From: Ectopseudomonas mendocina
Lineage (GTDB): Bacteria > Pseudomonadota > Gammaproteobacteria > Pseudomonadales > Pseudomonadaceae
Direction: 5' to 3'
DNA: 64,000 bases
NCBI RefSeq assembly: GCF_016008875.1
Contig: NZ_JADTQG010000004.1
Span: forward strand, 62,001 to 126,000
Shown: one piece after another, positions 9,148 through 17,425 of the stretch
How the letters are laid out: each line of letters opens with the position of its first letter
How positions within the stretch are numbered: position 1 is the stretch's first letter
The notes under the pieces: generated by a model
Told to the model about the DNA's origin: nothing
Seen by the model: the letters and a program-made list of their open reading frames with translations, nothing else
The model's database searches: none
Position numbers and translations under genes: made by a program

Positions 9148-9668
9148 CGCGAACGCCGCCAAAAGCGGCCTGGCTTGCGGATGATCGCCAAACTTGCCAT
9201 CCCCTGCCCGCGCAAAACTTACTTGGACGTGAGGCCGTCCCACGGATTCTTCAGGTTAGAAAGGCCGCAAAAGGCCACGAAGACTTCGGAAATAAAGCCT
9301 TGAGTATGATGCGCGATTCGCCCGCAGGGCGGTCGCGGTAAATGACAACCGCTGCGGAATCCGCGCGCGGCACCCGATTTTCAGCGATACGTGTAGGGTG
9401 GAGATGTACAACTGTCGGACTGCGTAGCACATCGCTTGATCAAAGACGCCTCATCTCGTCCGCTACCGCCAGTTGATTCCTCTTCCTGACTGAGTGCTTC
9501 TGTCACCACAGCAAGCAGGAGACGTCCGTCGCGACCGCGGCCTGATATGGCTGGCCGTCGCTAGACAGTGGAACGATTTACGACCGTTTCTGACGCGCCT
9601 GACACCGACCCTGAGAGTCGTGTGTGCCTAACGTGGCTTCCGGCAGCCCCGGAACCCATTGGTACCAC
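9148..9668 (+). promoter_or_regulatory. Long 5' leader of rne, probable autoregulatory RNA
   Basis: About 520 nt without a supported gene between the rne promoter and its ATG, with several GC-rich complementary segments (for example around 9330-9390 and 9530-9570). RNase E feeds back on its own mRNA through its leader in E. coli, and a structured leader motif (rne-II) has been described for pseudomonads. That this is the same motif is inference from position, not from a model match. Confidence 0.55.
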
Positions 9669-12600
9669 ATGAAAAGAATGCTGATTAACGCAACTCAGCC
9701 CGAAGAGTTGCGTGTTGCCCTGGTAGATGGCCAAAAACTCTACGATCTGGACATCGAGTCCGGCGCCCGCGAACAGAAGAAGGCCAATATCTACAAAGGC
9801 CGCATCACCCGCGTCGAACCCAGCCTTGAAGCAGCCTTCGTCGACTTCGGCTCCGAACGTCACGGCTTCCTCCCCCTCAAAGAAATCTCCCGCGAATACT
9901 TCTCCAAAGCCCCCGAAGGCGGCCGCGTCAACATCAAGGACGTGCTCAAGGAAGGCCAGGAAGTCATCGTCCAGGTCGAGAAGGAAGAACGCGGCAACAA
10001 GGGCGCAGCCCTGACCACCTTCATCAGCCTGGCCGGTCGTTACCTGGTGCTGATGCCGAACAACCCGCGCGCCGGTGGCATCTCCCGTCGCATCGAAGGC
10101 GAAGAGCGCAACGAACTGCGCGAAGCGCTGAACGGCCTCAACGCTCCGGCCGACATGGGCCTGATCGTCCGCACCGCCGGCCTCGGTCGCTCCAGCGAAG
10201 AAATGCAGTGGGACCTCGATTACCTGCTGCAACTGTGGAGCGCCATCAAGGAAGCCTCCACCAGCCGCCCTGCCCCCTTCCTGATCTACCAGGAATCCAA
10301 TGTCATCATCCGCGCCATCCGCGACTACCTGCGCCAGGACATCGGCGAAGTGCTGGTCGACAGCGTCGAAGCCCAGGAAGAAGCCCTGAGCTTCATCCAG
10401 CAGGTGATGCCGCAGTACGCCAGCAAGATCAAGCTGTACGAGGACAGCGTGCCGCTGTTCAACCGTTTCCAGATCGAAAGCCAGATCGAAACCGCCTTCC
10501 AGCGTGAAGTGAAGCTGCCGTCCGGCGGCTCCATCGTCATCGACCCGACCGAAGCCCTGGTTTCCATCGACATCAACTCGGCGCGTGCCACCAAGGGCAG
10601 CGACATCGAGGAAACCGCGCTGCAGACCAACCTGGAAGCAGCCGAGGAAATCGCCCGCCAATTGCGCCTGCGCGACATCGGCGGCCTGATCGTCATCGAC
10701 TTCATCGACATGACCCCGGCCAAGAACCAGCGCGCCGTCGAAGAGAAGGTGCGTGAAGCCTTGGAAGCCGACCGTGCCCGTGTTCAGGTCGGTCGCATCT
10801 CGCGCTTCGGCCTGCTGGAAATGTCCCGTCAGCGTCTGCGTCCGTCCCTGGGCGAGACCAGCGGCATCGTCTGCCCGCGCTGCAACGGTCAAGGCATCAT
10901 CCGCGACGTCGAATCCCTGTCGCTGGCCATCCTGCGCCTGATCGAAGAAGAAGCGCTGAAGGACCGCACCGCCGAAGTTCGTGCCCAGGTGCCGATCCCG
11001 GTCGCCGCCTTCCTGCTCAACGAGAAGCGCAACTCGATCACCAAGATAGAACTGCGCACCCGTGCGCGCATCGTGATCCTGCCGAACGATCACCTGGAAA
11101 CCCCGCACTTCGAAGTCCAGCGCCTGCGTGACGACAGCCCGGAAGCGCTGAGCGGTCAGACCAGCTACGAGATCGCCGCCACCGCAGAAAACGAAGAAGC
11201 TGCCGCTCACCCGGCCGCCGCCACGCGCACCCTGGTTCGCCAGGAAGCCGCGATCAAGGCCGCCCCGCGCAGCAGCGCTCCGGTCGCCGCCGAGCCGCAA
11301 CCGGCTCCGCTGGCTCCGACCAAAGCGCCTGAGCCGAGCCTGTTCAAGGGCTTGGTGAAGTCCCTGGTCAGCCTGTTTGCCGGCAAGGAAGAAGAAGCCC
11401 AGCCAGCCGTGACCGAGAAGAAGAGCAGCGAGCGCCCGCCGCGCGAAGAACGCCGCAACGGTCGTCAGCAGAGCCGCAACCGTGGCGGTCGCCGCGATGA
11501 CGAGCGCAAGTCCCGCGAAGAGCGCGCACCGCGCGAAGAGCGCCAGGCTCGCGAGCCGCGCGAGGAACGCCAGCCGCGTGAAGAGCGTCAGCCGCGTGAA
11601 GAACGCGCCCCGCGCGAGCCGCGTGAAGGCCAGGAAAACCGTCGCGAGCGCAAGCCACGCGAAGAGCGTGCTCCGCGTGAAGAGCGCGTGCGCGAGCTGC
11701 GTGAGCCGCTGGACGCCGCCGGTAACGAGCAACGCGAAGAGCGCGCCGAGCGTCAGCCCCGTGGCGAGCGCCAGGAGCGTCAACGCCCGCCGCGCGAAGA
11801 ACGACAGCCGCGTGCCGAGCAGGCCGAGGCTCTGCAGGACGAAGCCCTGCCAAACGAAGAACAACTGCAGGATGACGAGCAGGACAACAACGACGGTGAA
11901 CGTCCGCGTCGCCGCTCTCGTGGTCAGCGTCGCCGCAGCAACCGTCGCGAGCGTCAGCGTGATGCCGATGGCAACCTGATCGAAAGCGCCGAGAACAGCG
12001 AAGCCGCAGGTAACGAAGCTCAAGCCGCCGCTCCAGCTGCCGTAGCGACTGCTGCCGCCGTGGTTGCAGAAAGCGTCGACAGCAGCGAAGCCGTTGCCAG
12101 CGAAGCTCCGATCAGCGAAGTCCCGGCCGTTGCAGCACCGACTGCCCAGGCTGAAGAGGCCCCTGCCGCTCAAGCGGTCGATGTGCAAGCCGAGGCTAGC
12201 GTAAGCGAAGTGATCGAAACCGCTCCGGTCGTAGAGAAGGAAGCTGAAGCAGCCCCGGCCGCAGTCGCAACCCCTGCTGCCGTTGAAGTGCCACTCGCCG
12301 AGCCGGTCACTCAAGCTGAGCCGACTGTCGAAGTCGCCCAGGAGCCTGCTCCGGCGCCGGTCGAGCAAGCGCCTGCTGCCGCACCGGTTCCGGCAAATGC
12401 CACTGGCCGTGCACCGAACGACCCGCGTGAAGTGCGTCGTCGTCAGCGTGAAGCCGAGCGCCTGGCGCGCGAAGCTGCCCAGGCCGCTGCTGCAGCCCCG
12501 GCTGTAGAGGCTGCTCCGGTAGTCGAAGCCGCTCCGGCCGCTGAAGCGAGCCCCCTGGCAGAAACCGAAGCCACTGCAGTCGAAACCGCTCCTGCGGTCG

Positions 12601-12725
12601 AGCCAGTCGCCGAAACCGAAGCCACTCCGATCGTCCGCGAGCAAACCGTGAGCGAAGCGGTAGAGCAAGCGCAGCCGGAAGAAGAGACGCCAGCCGACAA
12701 GGAAGAGGTCAAGCCTCAGGCTTGA
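9669..12725 (+). CDS. rne: Ribonuclease E
   Basis: Essential endonuclease and scaffold of the RNA degradosome. The start [10 protein letters not shown] at 9669 is the family start. Catalytic half: S1 domain about 39-119, DNase I-like domain with metal ligands Asp301 (SIDINSA) and Asp344 (VIDFIDM), and the Zn-link CPRC at Cys402/Cys405. The roughly 500-residue C-terminal half is low complexity: an amphipathic helix at about 556-572 ([14 protein letters not shown]) likely binds the membrane, an Arg/Glu REER repeat tract follows at about 612-720, then an [19 protein letters not shown]-binding patch and an Ala/Glu/Val/Pro-rich tail. At 1018 residues it is close to E. coli RNase E in size. Confidence 0.97.
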   Translation: MKRMLINATQPEELRVALVDGQKLYDLDIESGAREQKKANIYKGRITRVEPSLEAAFVDFGSERHGFLPLKEISREYFSKAPEGGRVNIKDVLKEGQEVIVQVEKEERGNKGAALTTFISLAGRYLVLMPNNPRAGGISRRIEGEERNELREALNGLNAPADMGLIVRTAGLGRSSEEMQWDLDYLLQLWSAIKEASTSRPAPFLIYQESNVIIRAIRDYLRQDIGEVLVDSVEAQEEALSFIQQVMPQYASKIKLYEDSVPLFNRFQIESQIETAFQREVKLPSGGSIVIDPTEALVSIDINSARATKGSDIEETALQTNLEAAEEIARQLRLRDIGGLIVIDFIDMTPAKNQRAVEEKVREALEADRARVQVGRISRFGLLEMSRQRLRPSLGETSGIVCPRCNGQGIIRDVESLSLAILRLIEEEALKDRTAEVRAQVPIPVAAFLLNEKRNSITKIELRTRARIVILPNDHLETPHFEVQRLRDDSPEALSGQTSYEIAATAENEEAAAHPAAATRTLVRQEAAIKAAPRSSAPVAAEPQPAPLAPTKAPEPSLFKGLVKSLVSLFAGKEEEAQPAVTEKKSSERPPREERRNGRQQSRNRGGRRDDERKSREERAPREERQAREPREERQPREERQPREERAPREPREGQENRRERKPREERAPREERVRELREPLDAAGNEQREERAERQPRGERQERQRPPREERQPRAEQAEALQDEALPNEEQLQDDEQDNNDGERPRRRSRGQRRRSNRRERQRDADGNLIESAENSEAAGNEAQAAAPAAVATAAAVVAESVDSSEAVASEAPISEVPAVAAPTAQAEEAPAAQAVDVQAEASVSEVIETAPVVEKEAEAAPAAVATPAAVEVPLAEPVTQAEPTVEVAQEPAPAPVEQAPAAAPVPANATGRAPNDPREVRRRQREAERLAREAAQAAAAAPAVEAAPVVEAAPAAEASPLAETEATAVETAPAVEPVAETEATPIVREQTVSEAVEQAQPEEETPADKEEVKPQA
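11503..11820 (+). repeat. In-frame REER/PREERQ repeat tract of rne
   Basis: Degenerate 18-27 bp units (encoding [18 protein letters not shown] and similar) repeat more than ten times within rne. They encode a highly charged, disordered Arg/Glu segment that probably contacts RNA. The tract is a likely place for length variation between strains. Confidence 0.75.
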
Positions 12726-12741
12726 CCCTCCTGCGGTCACT

Positions 12742-12771
12742 AAAAAGGGGATGCCTAGGCATCCCCTTTTT
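12742..12771 (+). terminator. Intrinsic terminator of rne
   Basis: A perfect AAAAAGGGGATGCC/GGCATCCCCTTTTT palindrome with a TA centre and a T-run, 17 bp after the rne stop. Confidence 0.9.
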
Positions 12772-12785
12772 CATGTCCGTCACTG

Positions 12786-12806
12786 GTAGCCCGGATGCAA
12801 TCCGGG
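12786..12806. repeat. REP-like GTAGCCCGGATGCAATCCGGG palindrome (described in parts)
   Basis: A CCCGGAT/ATCCGGG hairpin with a 4-nt loop between the convergent rne and murB. The same unit recurs several times in the 25.6-26.2 kb block. Confidence 0.7.
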
Positions 12807-12840
12807 AATGGCGGTCGTCGGATCACGTCCGTCCCGCAGA

Positions 12841-13860
12841 TCAAAGCACGTTGGGCTCGATTTCCAGCGTAACGCCGAAACGCTTCAGGATATCGCTCTG
12901 GATGCGCTGCGCCAGCTGCAGCAGTTGCGCACCCGTCGCTTGGCCGTAGTTCACCAGCACCAGCGCCTGCAGGCGGTGCACGCCGGCATCGCCCTCGCGC
13001 GCGCCCTTCCACCCTGCCCGCTCGATCAGCCAGCCGGCTGCCAGCTTCACCAGGCCATCGCCCGCCGGATAGCTGACCAGGTCGGCATGCTCGGCGCGGA
13101 TGTGCTCGGCCAGCTCGAACGACACCACCGGATTCTTGAAGAAACTGCCGGCATTACCCAGCTCGACGGGGTTCGGCAGCTTTTCGCTGCGAATGGAACA
13201 GATAGCCTGGCTGACGTCGCTGGCGGTCGGCGCTTCCACACCCATCTCGGCGAGGCGCTGGCGCACCGGACCGTAATCCAGTCGCAGCGAAGCCAGGCGG
13301 CTCAAGCGAAAGCGTACTCGCAGGATCAACCAACGTCCGGCTTCACGCTTGAACAGGCTGTCGCGATAGGCGAAGGCGCACTCCTCTAGCGCGAAATCGC
13401 GCAGCTCACCGGTATGCCGATCCAGTGCGGTCAGGCCGGCGAACAGGTCCTTGATCTCCACGCCATAGGCACCGATGTTCTGCATCGGCGCCGCGCCGAC
13501 GGTGCCGGGGATCAGGCTGAGGTTTTCCAGGCCGCTCAGGCCCTGCGCCAGACTCCACTGCACGAAGGGATGCCAGGGTTCACCTGCCTCCGCCTCTACC
13601 AGTACCTGATCGCCATCCTCTTCGAGAATGCGAATACCACGGCTGGCCATGCGTAGCACCAGCGCCTCGACATCGCGAGTCAGCAACAGGTTGCTGCCAC
13701 CGCCGATCACCAGCAGCGGCAAGCTCTGCTGCCCAGCCAGACGCAGCGCCTCGCGCACATCGTCATCGTTGTAGGCTTCGGCGAAACGCCGTGCACGCAC
13801 GTCGACACCAAAGCTGTTGAAGGCCTTGAGCGAAACGTCGCTCTGCAGATTCAGGCTCAC
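12841..13860 (-). CDS. murB: UDP-N-acetylenolpyruvoylglucosamine reductase
   Basis: FAD/NADPH enzyme completing UDP-N-acetylmuramate for peptidoglycan. At 339 residues it is a long type I MurB. The FAD-binding block LLVIGGGSNLLL is at about 49-60, GTVGAAPMQNIGAYG at about 118-132, and the catalytic Ser lies in GNAGSFFKNP. It is the last gene of the comEC-to-murB cluster and overlaps the phosphatase stop by 4 bp (ATGA). Confidence 0.97.
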   Translation of the reverse strand: MSLNLQSDVSLKAFNSFGVDVRARRFAEAYNDDDVREALRLAGQQSLPLLVIGGGSNLLLTRDVEALVLRMASRGIRILEEDGDQVLVEAEAGEPWHPFVQWSLAQGLSGLENLSLIPGTVGAAPMQNIGAYGVEIKDLFAGLTALDRHTGELRDFALEECAFAYRDSLFKREAGRWLILRVRFRLSRLASLRLDYGPVRQRLAEMGVEAPTASDVSQAICSIRSEKLPNPVELGNAGSFFKNPVVSFELAEHIRAEHADLVSYPAGDGLVKLAAGWLIERAGWKGAREGDAGVHRLQALVLVNYGQATGAQLLQLAQRIQSDILKRFGVTLEIEPNVL

Positions 13861-14321
13861 AGGCGCCCCTTGATTTCGCTCAGCAGCGCATCGCTGGCCT
13901 GCTCGATCAGGTCCAGCACCTGCTCGAAGCCCTCTTCGCCACCGTAGTACGGGTCGGGCACCTCATCCAGCGCCAGTTCATAGCGACGCAGGTACAGATC
14001 TAGATCAGCCCGAGCGCCCGCCGGGCGCAACGCCTTGAGGTTGCGCAAGTTGCTCTGATCCATGGCCAGGATCAGGTCGAAGCGCTGGAGGTCACCAGCC
14101 TCCACCTGACGCGCACGCTGCGCGGACAGATCATAGCCACGGCGCAGCGCGGCCTGGCGCGTACGGCTGTCCGGCGCCTTGCCGACGTGCCAGTCGCCGG
14201 TGCCGGCGGAATCCACCTGCACCCGATCCTCCAGACCCGCCGCGCGCAGCTTGTGGCGAAACACGCCTTCAGCCGTGGGCGAGCGGCAGATATTGCCCAG
14301 GCAAACGAACAGGACCTTCAT
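13857..14321 (-). CDS. Low-molecular-weight protein-tyrosine phosphatase
   Basis: A 154-residue LMW-PTP: the P-loop CLGNICRS places the nucleophile Cys7 and Arg13, and the general acid is Asp123 in DPYYGG. In bacteria such enzymes often act on tyrosine kinases for exopolysaccharide, but no kinase gene is next to it here. It is coupled by single- or four-base overlaps to kdsB upstream and murB downstream. Confidence 0.93.
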   Translation of the reverse strand: MKVLFVCLGNICRSPTAEGVFRHKLRAAGLEDRVQVDSAGTGDWHVGKAPDSRTRQAALRRGYDLSAQRARQVEAGDLQRFDLILAMDQSNLRNLKALRPAGARADLDLYLRRYELALDEVPDPYYGGEEGFEQVLDLIEQASDALLSEIKGRL

Positions 14322-15085
14322 CAGGCCCCCAGCAGGTGGCGCACCCGCTCCAGGTCTTCGGCGGTATCGACACCGGCAGCCGGTGCTTCGAGGGCATCGG
14401 CAACATGGATGCGTACGCCGTTATACAGCGCGCGCAGTTGCTCCAGACACTCGGTGTCTTCCAGCCAGCACGGGCCCCAGGCCACGAAGTCATGCAGGAA
14501 GCCCGCGCGGTAGGCGTAGATGCCAATATGGCGGCGGTACGGCACACCTTGCGGCAACACATCGCGGCTCTTGGCGAAGGCATCGCGCGCCCAAGCCAGC
14601 GGCGCACGGCTGAAGGTCAGGGCCAGGCCATTCTTGTCGGCGACCACCTTGACCACATTGGGATTGAACAACGCGGTGACATCTTCGATGGGCTCGGCCA
14701 GGGTGGAGATACCTGCCTGCGGATTGGCCGCCAGGTTGGCCGCCACCTGATCGATGATCATCGGCGGAATCAGTGGCTCGTCGCCCTGCACGTTGACCAC
14801 GATGGCATCGGCCGGCAGACCAAGCTGGGTGGCAACTTCGGCCAGGCGGTCGGTGCCGGAGTTGTGCTCCTCGCGGGTCAGCAGCACCTCGGCGCCGAAC
14901 GCCTGACAGGCGTCGACGATGCGCGCATCGTCGGTGGCGATCACGACCTGGCTTGCCGAACTCTTCTTCGCCTGCTCCCAGACATGCTGGACCATCGGCT
15001 TGCCGGCGATGTCCTGCAGCGGCTTGCCGGGCAGACGGGTGGAGGCGTAACGGGCGGGAATGACGACGGTGAAGGCTGCACTCAT
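14321..15085 (-). CDS. kdsB: 3-deoxy-manno-octulosonate cytidylyltransferase (CMP-Kdo synthetase)
   Basis: Activates Kdo with CTP for the lipopolysaccharide inner core. The 254-residue protein begins with the nucleotidyltransferase signature [17 protein letters not shown] and has VQGDEPLI near residue 98 and a C-terminal [15 protein letters not shown] block. It follows the Trm112-like gene with no gap and overlaps the phosphatase start by one base. Confidence 0.97.
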   Translation of the reverse strand: MSAAFTVVIPARYASTRLPGKPLQDIAGKPMVQHVWEQAKKSSASQVVIATDDARIVDACQAFGAEVLLTREEHNSGTDRLAEVATQLGLPADAIVVNVQGDEPLIPPMIIDQVAANLAANPQAGISTLAEPIEDVTALFNPNVVKVVADKNGLALTFSRAPLAWARDAFAKSRDVLPQGVPYRRHIGIYAYRAGFLHDFVAWGPCWLEDTECLEQLRALYNGVRIHVADALEAPAAGVDTAEDLERVRHLLGA

Positions 15086-15271
15086 TTACTTGTCCAGGCG
15101 CTCGTCGGTGTTCAGGGTGCGTGCTTCGCTTTCCAGCATCACCGGGATGCCATCGCGGATCGGGTAGGCCACGCCGGCGCCCTTGCTGATCAGTTCGGTC
15201 TTGTCTTCGGAAAGCTGCAGCGGGCCCTTGCAGATCGGGCAGGCGAGAATGTCGAGCAGTTTAAGGTCCAT
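15086..15271 (-). CDS. Trm112 family small zinc-ribbon-like protein (YcaR type)
   Basis: A 61-residue protein with the family pattern [14 protein letters not shown] near the start and [13 protein letters not shown] in the middle. Only the N-terminal CPIC cysteine pair is present. Trm112-like proteins activate methyltransferases in some organisms; the role in the lpxK-kdsB cluster is unknown although this position is widely conserved. Confidence 0.9.
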   Translation of the reverse strand: MDLKLLDILACPICKGPLQLSEDKTELISKGAGVAYPIRDGIPVMLESEARTLNTDERLDK

Positions 15272-15293
15272 GGCGCAGTCCTTGATGGGGTCA

Positions 15294-16295
15294 TCAAGAC
15301 CCCGGTATGAGGCGAGCCAGCTCCTTGTCCAACCAATCGACGAAAGCCGGCGTGGGCACGGCGTCGACGGCCAGGTACCACCAGTCGGCGGCGGCGAAGG
15401 CCCGGCATTTCACCGCATCCTTTTCCGTCATCAGCAGCGGCAGCGCCGGCTCGAAACTGAGCTGCGCGGCGTCGTACTGGGCATGGTCGGCAAAGGGGTG
15501 CGGAACCGGCCGCCAGTTTAGCGCTTCGAGGGTATTGAAGAAACGTTGCGGGTTGCCGATGCCGGCGACCGCATGCACGGGCTGGCCCGAGGGGAAATGC
15601 TCCAGCCCTACCCGCTCGCCAGTGACCAGGTTGACCAGTGCGGTCGGCTGCAGGCCAAAGGCGTAGCCGTCACTGCGGTCGACTTCGGCCCCGTTGAACA
15701 ACACCGCATCCACCTCACGTAGACGCTCGGCCGGCTCACGCAGCGGCCCGGCGGGCAGGCAGCGGCGATTGCCCAGACCGCGCGCGGCATCGATCAGCAC
15801 CAGCTCCAGGTCGCGCGCCAGACGGTAGTGCTGCAGGCCGTCGTCGCAGAGGATCAGGTCCAATGGTTCCTCGGCCAGCAGTGCACGCACCGCGCGGCTG
15901 CGGTCCGGATCGATCATCAGCGGCACGCCCGTGCGCTGGACGATCAGCAGCGGCTCGTCACCGGCCTGTGCGGCAGATTGATCGGCACGCACGCGCCAGG
16001 GCAGGCTCGGCGGCGTGGCGCCATAGCCGCGACTGACCACGCCGACCTTGAGGCCACGCGCCCGGCAGTGTTCGATTAGAAAGAGGATCAGCGGCGTCTT
16101 GCCGGTGCCGCCGACGGTGATGTTGCCCACCACCAGCACCGGCACCGGCGCGCGGTAGATTTCGCCCTGGCCGGCCAGGAAACGCGCACGCTTGACCTGT
16201 ACCACGCGGCGATACAGCCACTCCAGCGGACGCAGCAGCGCCAGCGCCGGGTGGCCGCGATACCAGGCCTCGAGCAGGCGATCAGCAGCGCTCAC
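15294..16295 (-). CDS. lpxK: Tetraacyldisaccharide 4'-kinase
   Basis: Phosphorylates the lipid A precursor to lipid IVA at the inner membrane. The 333-residue protein has an amphipathic N-terminal region (about 12-35) and a Walker A at 58-68 ([12 protein letters not shown]). The order exbB-exbD-lpxK-kdsB puts lipid A and Kdo activation together. Confidence 0.96.
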   Translation of the reverse strand: MSAADRLLEAWYRGHPALALLRPLEWLYRRVVQVKRARFLAGQGEIYRAPVPVLVVGNITVGGTGKTPLILFLIEHCRARGLKVGVVSRGYGATPPSLPWRVRADQSAAQAGDEPLLIVQRTGVPLMIDPDRSRAVRALLAEEPLDLILCDDGLQHYRLARDLELVLIDAARGLGNRRCLPAGPLREPAERLREVDAVLFNGAEVDRSDGYAFGLQPTALVNLVTGERVGLEHFPSGQPVHAVAGIGNPQRFFNTLEALNWRPVPHPFADHAQYDAAQLSFEPALPLLMTEKDAVKCRAFAAADWWYLAVDAVPTPAFVDWLDKELARLIPGS

Positions 16296-16724
16296 TTAAG
16301 GATTTTCCTGTGCTTCCACCGTGGTGATGCGCAGGTGCGAGAAGCCCAGCTTGCCGGCAGCGTCCATGGCAGTGATCACCGCCTGATGCGGCGTCTTGCC
16401 ATCGGCGCTGATGATCAGCGGCAGGCTGTTGTCGCCCCCGGACTCCTTCTGCAGCGCAGCCATGAGATTGCTCAGGTTGCTCTCCAGCAGCGCCTTGCCG
16501 TTGACCGAAAACGCGCCATCGGCACCGATCAGCACCTCGACCTGCTTCAGCTCGGTCTGCTCCGGCGGCGTGCCGCTGGCAGCCTCGGGCAGGTCGACCT
16601 TGAGCTGGGTTTCGCGGGTGAAGGTGGTGGTGACCACGAAGAACAGCAGCAGGATGAATACCACGTCGATCAACGAGGCCAGGTTGATCTCGACGTTCTC
16701 CCGCGGTTTACGCCGGAATTTCAC
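16296..16724 (-). CDS. exbD: ExbD/TolR family energy-transducing protein
   Basis: Single-pass inner-membrane protein of a proton-driven motor. One membrane helix (about 17-37) contains the essential Asp20 in ASLIDVVFILL, followed by a periplasmic domain, 142 residues in total. It overlaps exbB by 4 bp and abuts lpxK. Neither tonB nor tolA is nearby, so the partner is unknown; the lipid A context hints at envelope work. Confidence 0.92.
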   Translation of the reverse strand: MKFRRKPRENVEINLASLIDVVFILLLFFVVTTTFTRETQLKVDLPEAASGTPPEQTELKQVEVLIGADGAFSVNGKALLESNLSNLMAALQKESGGDNSLPLIISADGKTPHQAVITAMDAAGKLGFSHLRITTVEAQENP

Positions 16725-17353
16725 GCCTTGCCCTCGCCCAGGTCGACGTCGCGATCACCCTGGACCATTTCCACCAGTTTGATCGCTTCCTGCTCCATGC
16801 CCACCACCAGCTCGTCGACGCGACGCTGCAGGTAGCGATGGAAGAACAGTGCCGGAATCGCCACCATCAGGCCGGCTGCGGTGGTGATCAGCGCCTTGGA
16901 GATGCCTCCGGCGAGCATCGGCGCGTTGGCCATGCCCGAGCCCATGAAGGAGCTGAAGATCTCGATCATACCCAGCACGGTGCCAAGCAGGCCGAGCAGC
17001 GGTGCGATGCCGGCGATGGTACCTAGGGCGTTGAGGTAGCGCTCCAGATCATGGATGACGCGCGCGGCGGCCTCTTCGATGCACTCTTTCATGATCTCGC
17101 GACCATGCTTGGAGTTGGCCAGGCCGGCGGCGAGAATCTGCCCCAGCGGCGAATCCTCACGCAGCTCCTTGAGCTTCTGGTTGTTGAGTTTCTTGTCCTT
17201 GATCCAGCGCCATACCTGGGCCAGCAGATTGGCCGGGGTGACGCGGGCGGGCCGCAGGGTCCACAGGCGCTCGGCAACGATACCGGCAGCAGCGATGGAA
17301 CAGAGAATGATCGGCAGCATCATCCAGCCGCCAGCTTTGACCAGTTCCCACAC
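16721..17353 (-). CDS. exbB: MotA/TolQ/ExbB family proton channel protein
   Basis: Three membrane segments (about 10-30, 105-130 and 150-175) with the family GIAPLLGLLGTVLGMI and ALITTAAGL motifs, 210 residues. I start it at the GTG at 17353 (WELVKAGGW), which has an AGGGGGA ribosome site; the frame upstream of it does not look like the family. It pairs with the following exbD to form the stator-like complex. Confidence 0.92.
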   Translation of the reverse strand: MWELVKAGGWMMLPIILCSIAAAGIVAERLWTLRPARVTPANLLAQVWRWIKDKKLNNQKLKELREDSPLGQILAAGLANSKHGREIMKECIEEAAARVIHDLERYLNALGTIAGIAPLLGLLGTVLGMIEIFSSFMGSGMANAPMLAGGISKALITTAAGLMVAIPALFFHRYLQRRVDELVVGMEQEAIKLVEMVQGDRDVDLGEGKA

Positions 17354-17425
17354 GGTAGAGAATCCCCCTCGAAAAAGTGGCGCCACTCTAGCACAGGGGG
17401 CAACGCCCGCCGACCGCCGCCGTTC

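Noticed and set aside
9561..12740. A 1059-codon open frame on the minus strand covering all of rne
   Set aside because: It is a shadow of the GC-rich, alanine/arginine/glutamate-coded rne gene. Its translation is low-complexity (long Gly/Arg and Ala/Leu/Thr runs) without domains, and the rne frame is unmistakable.
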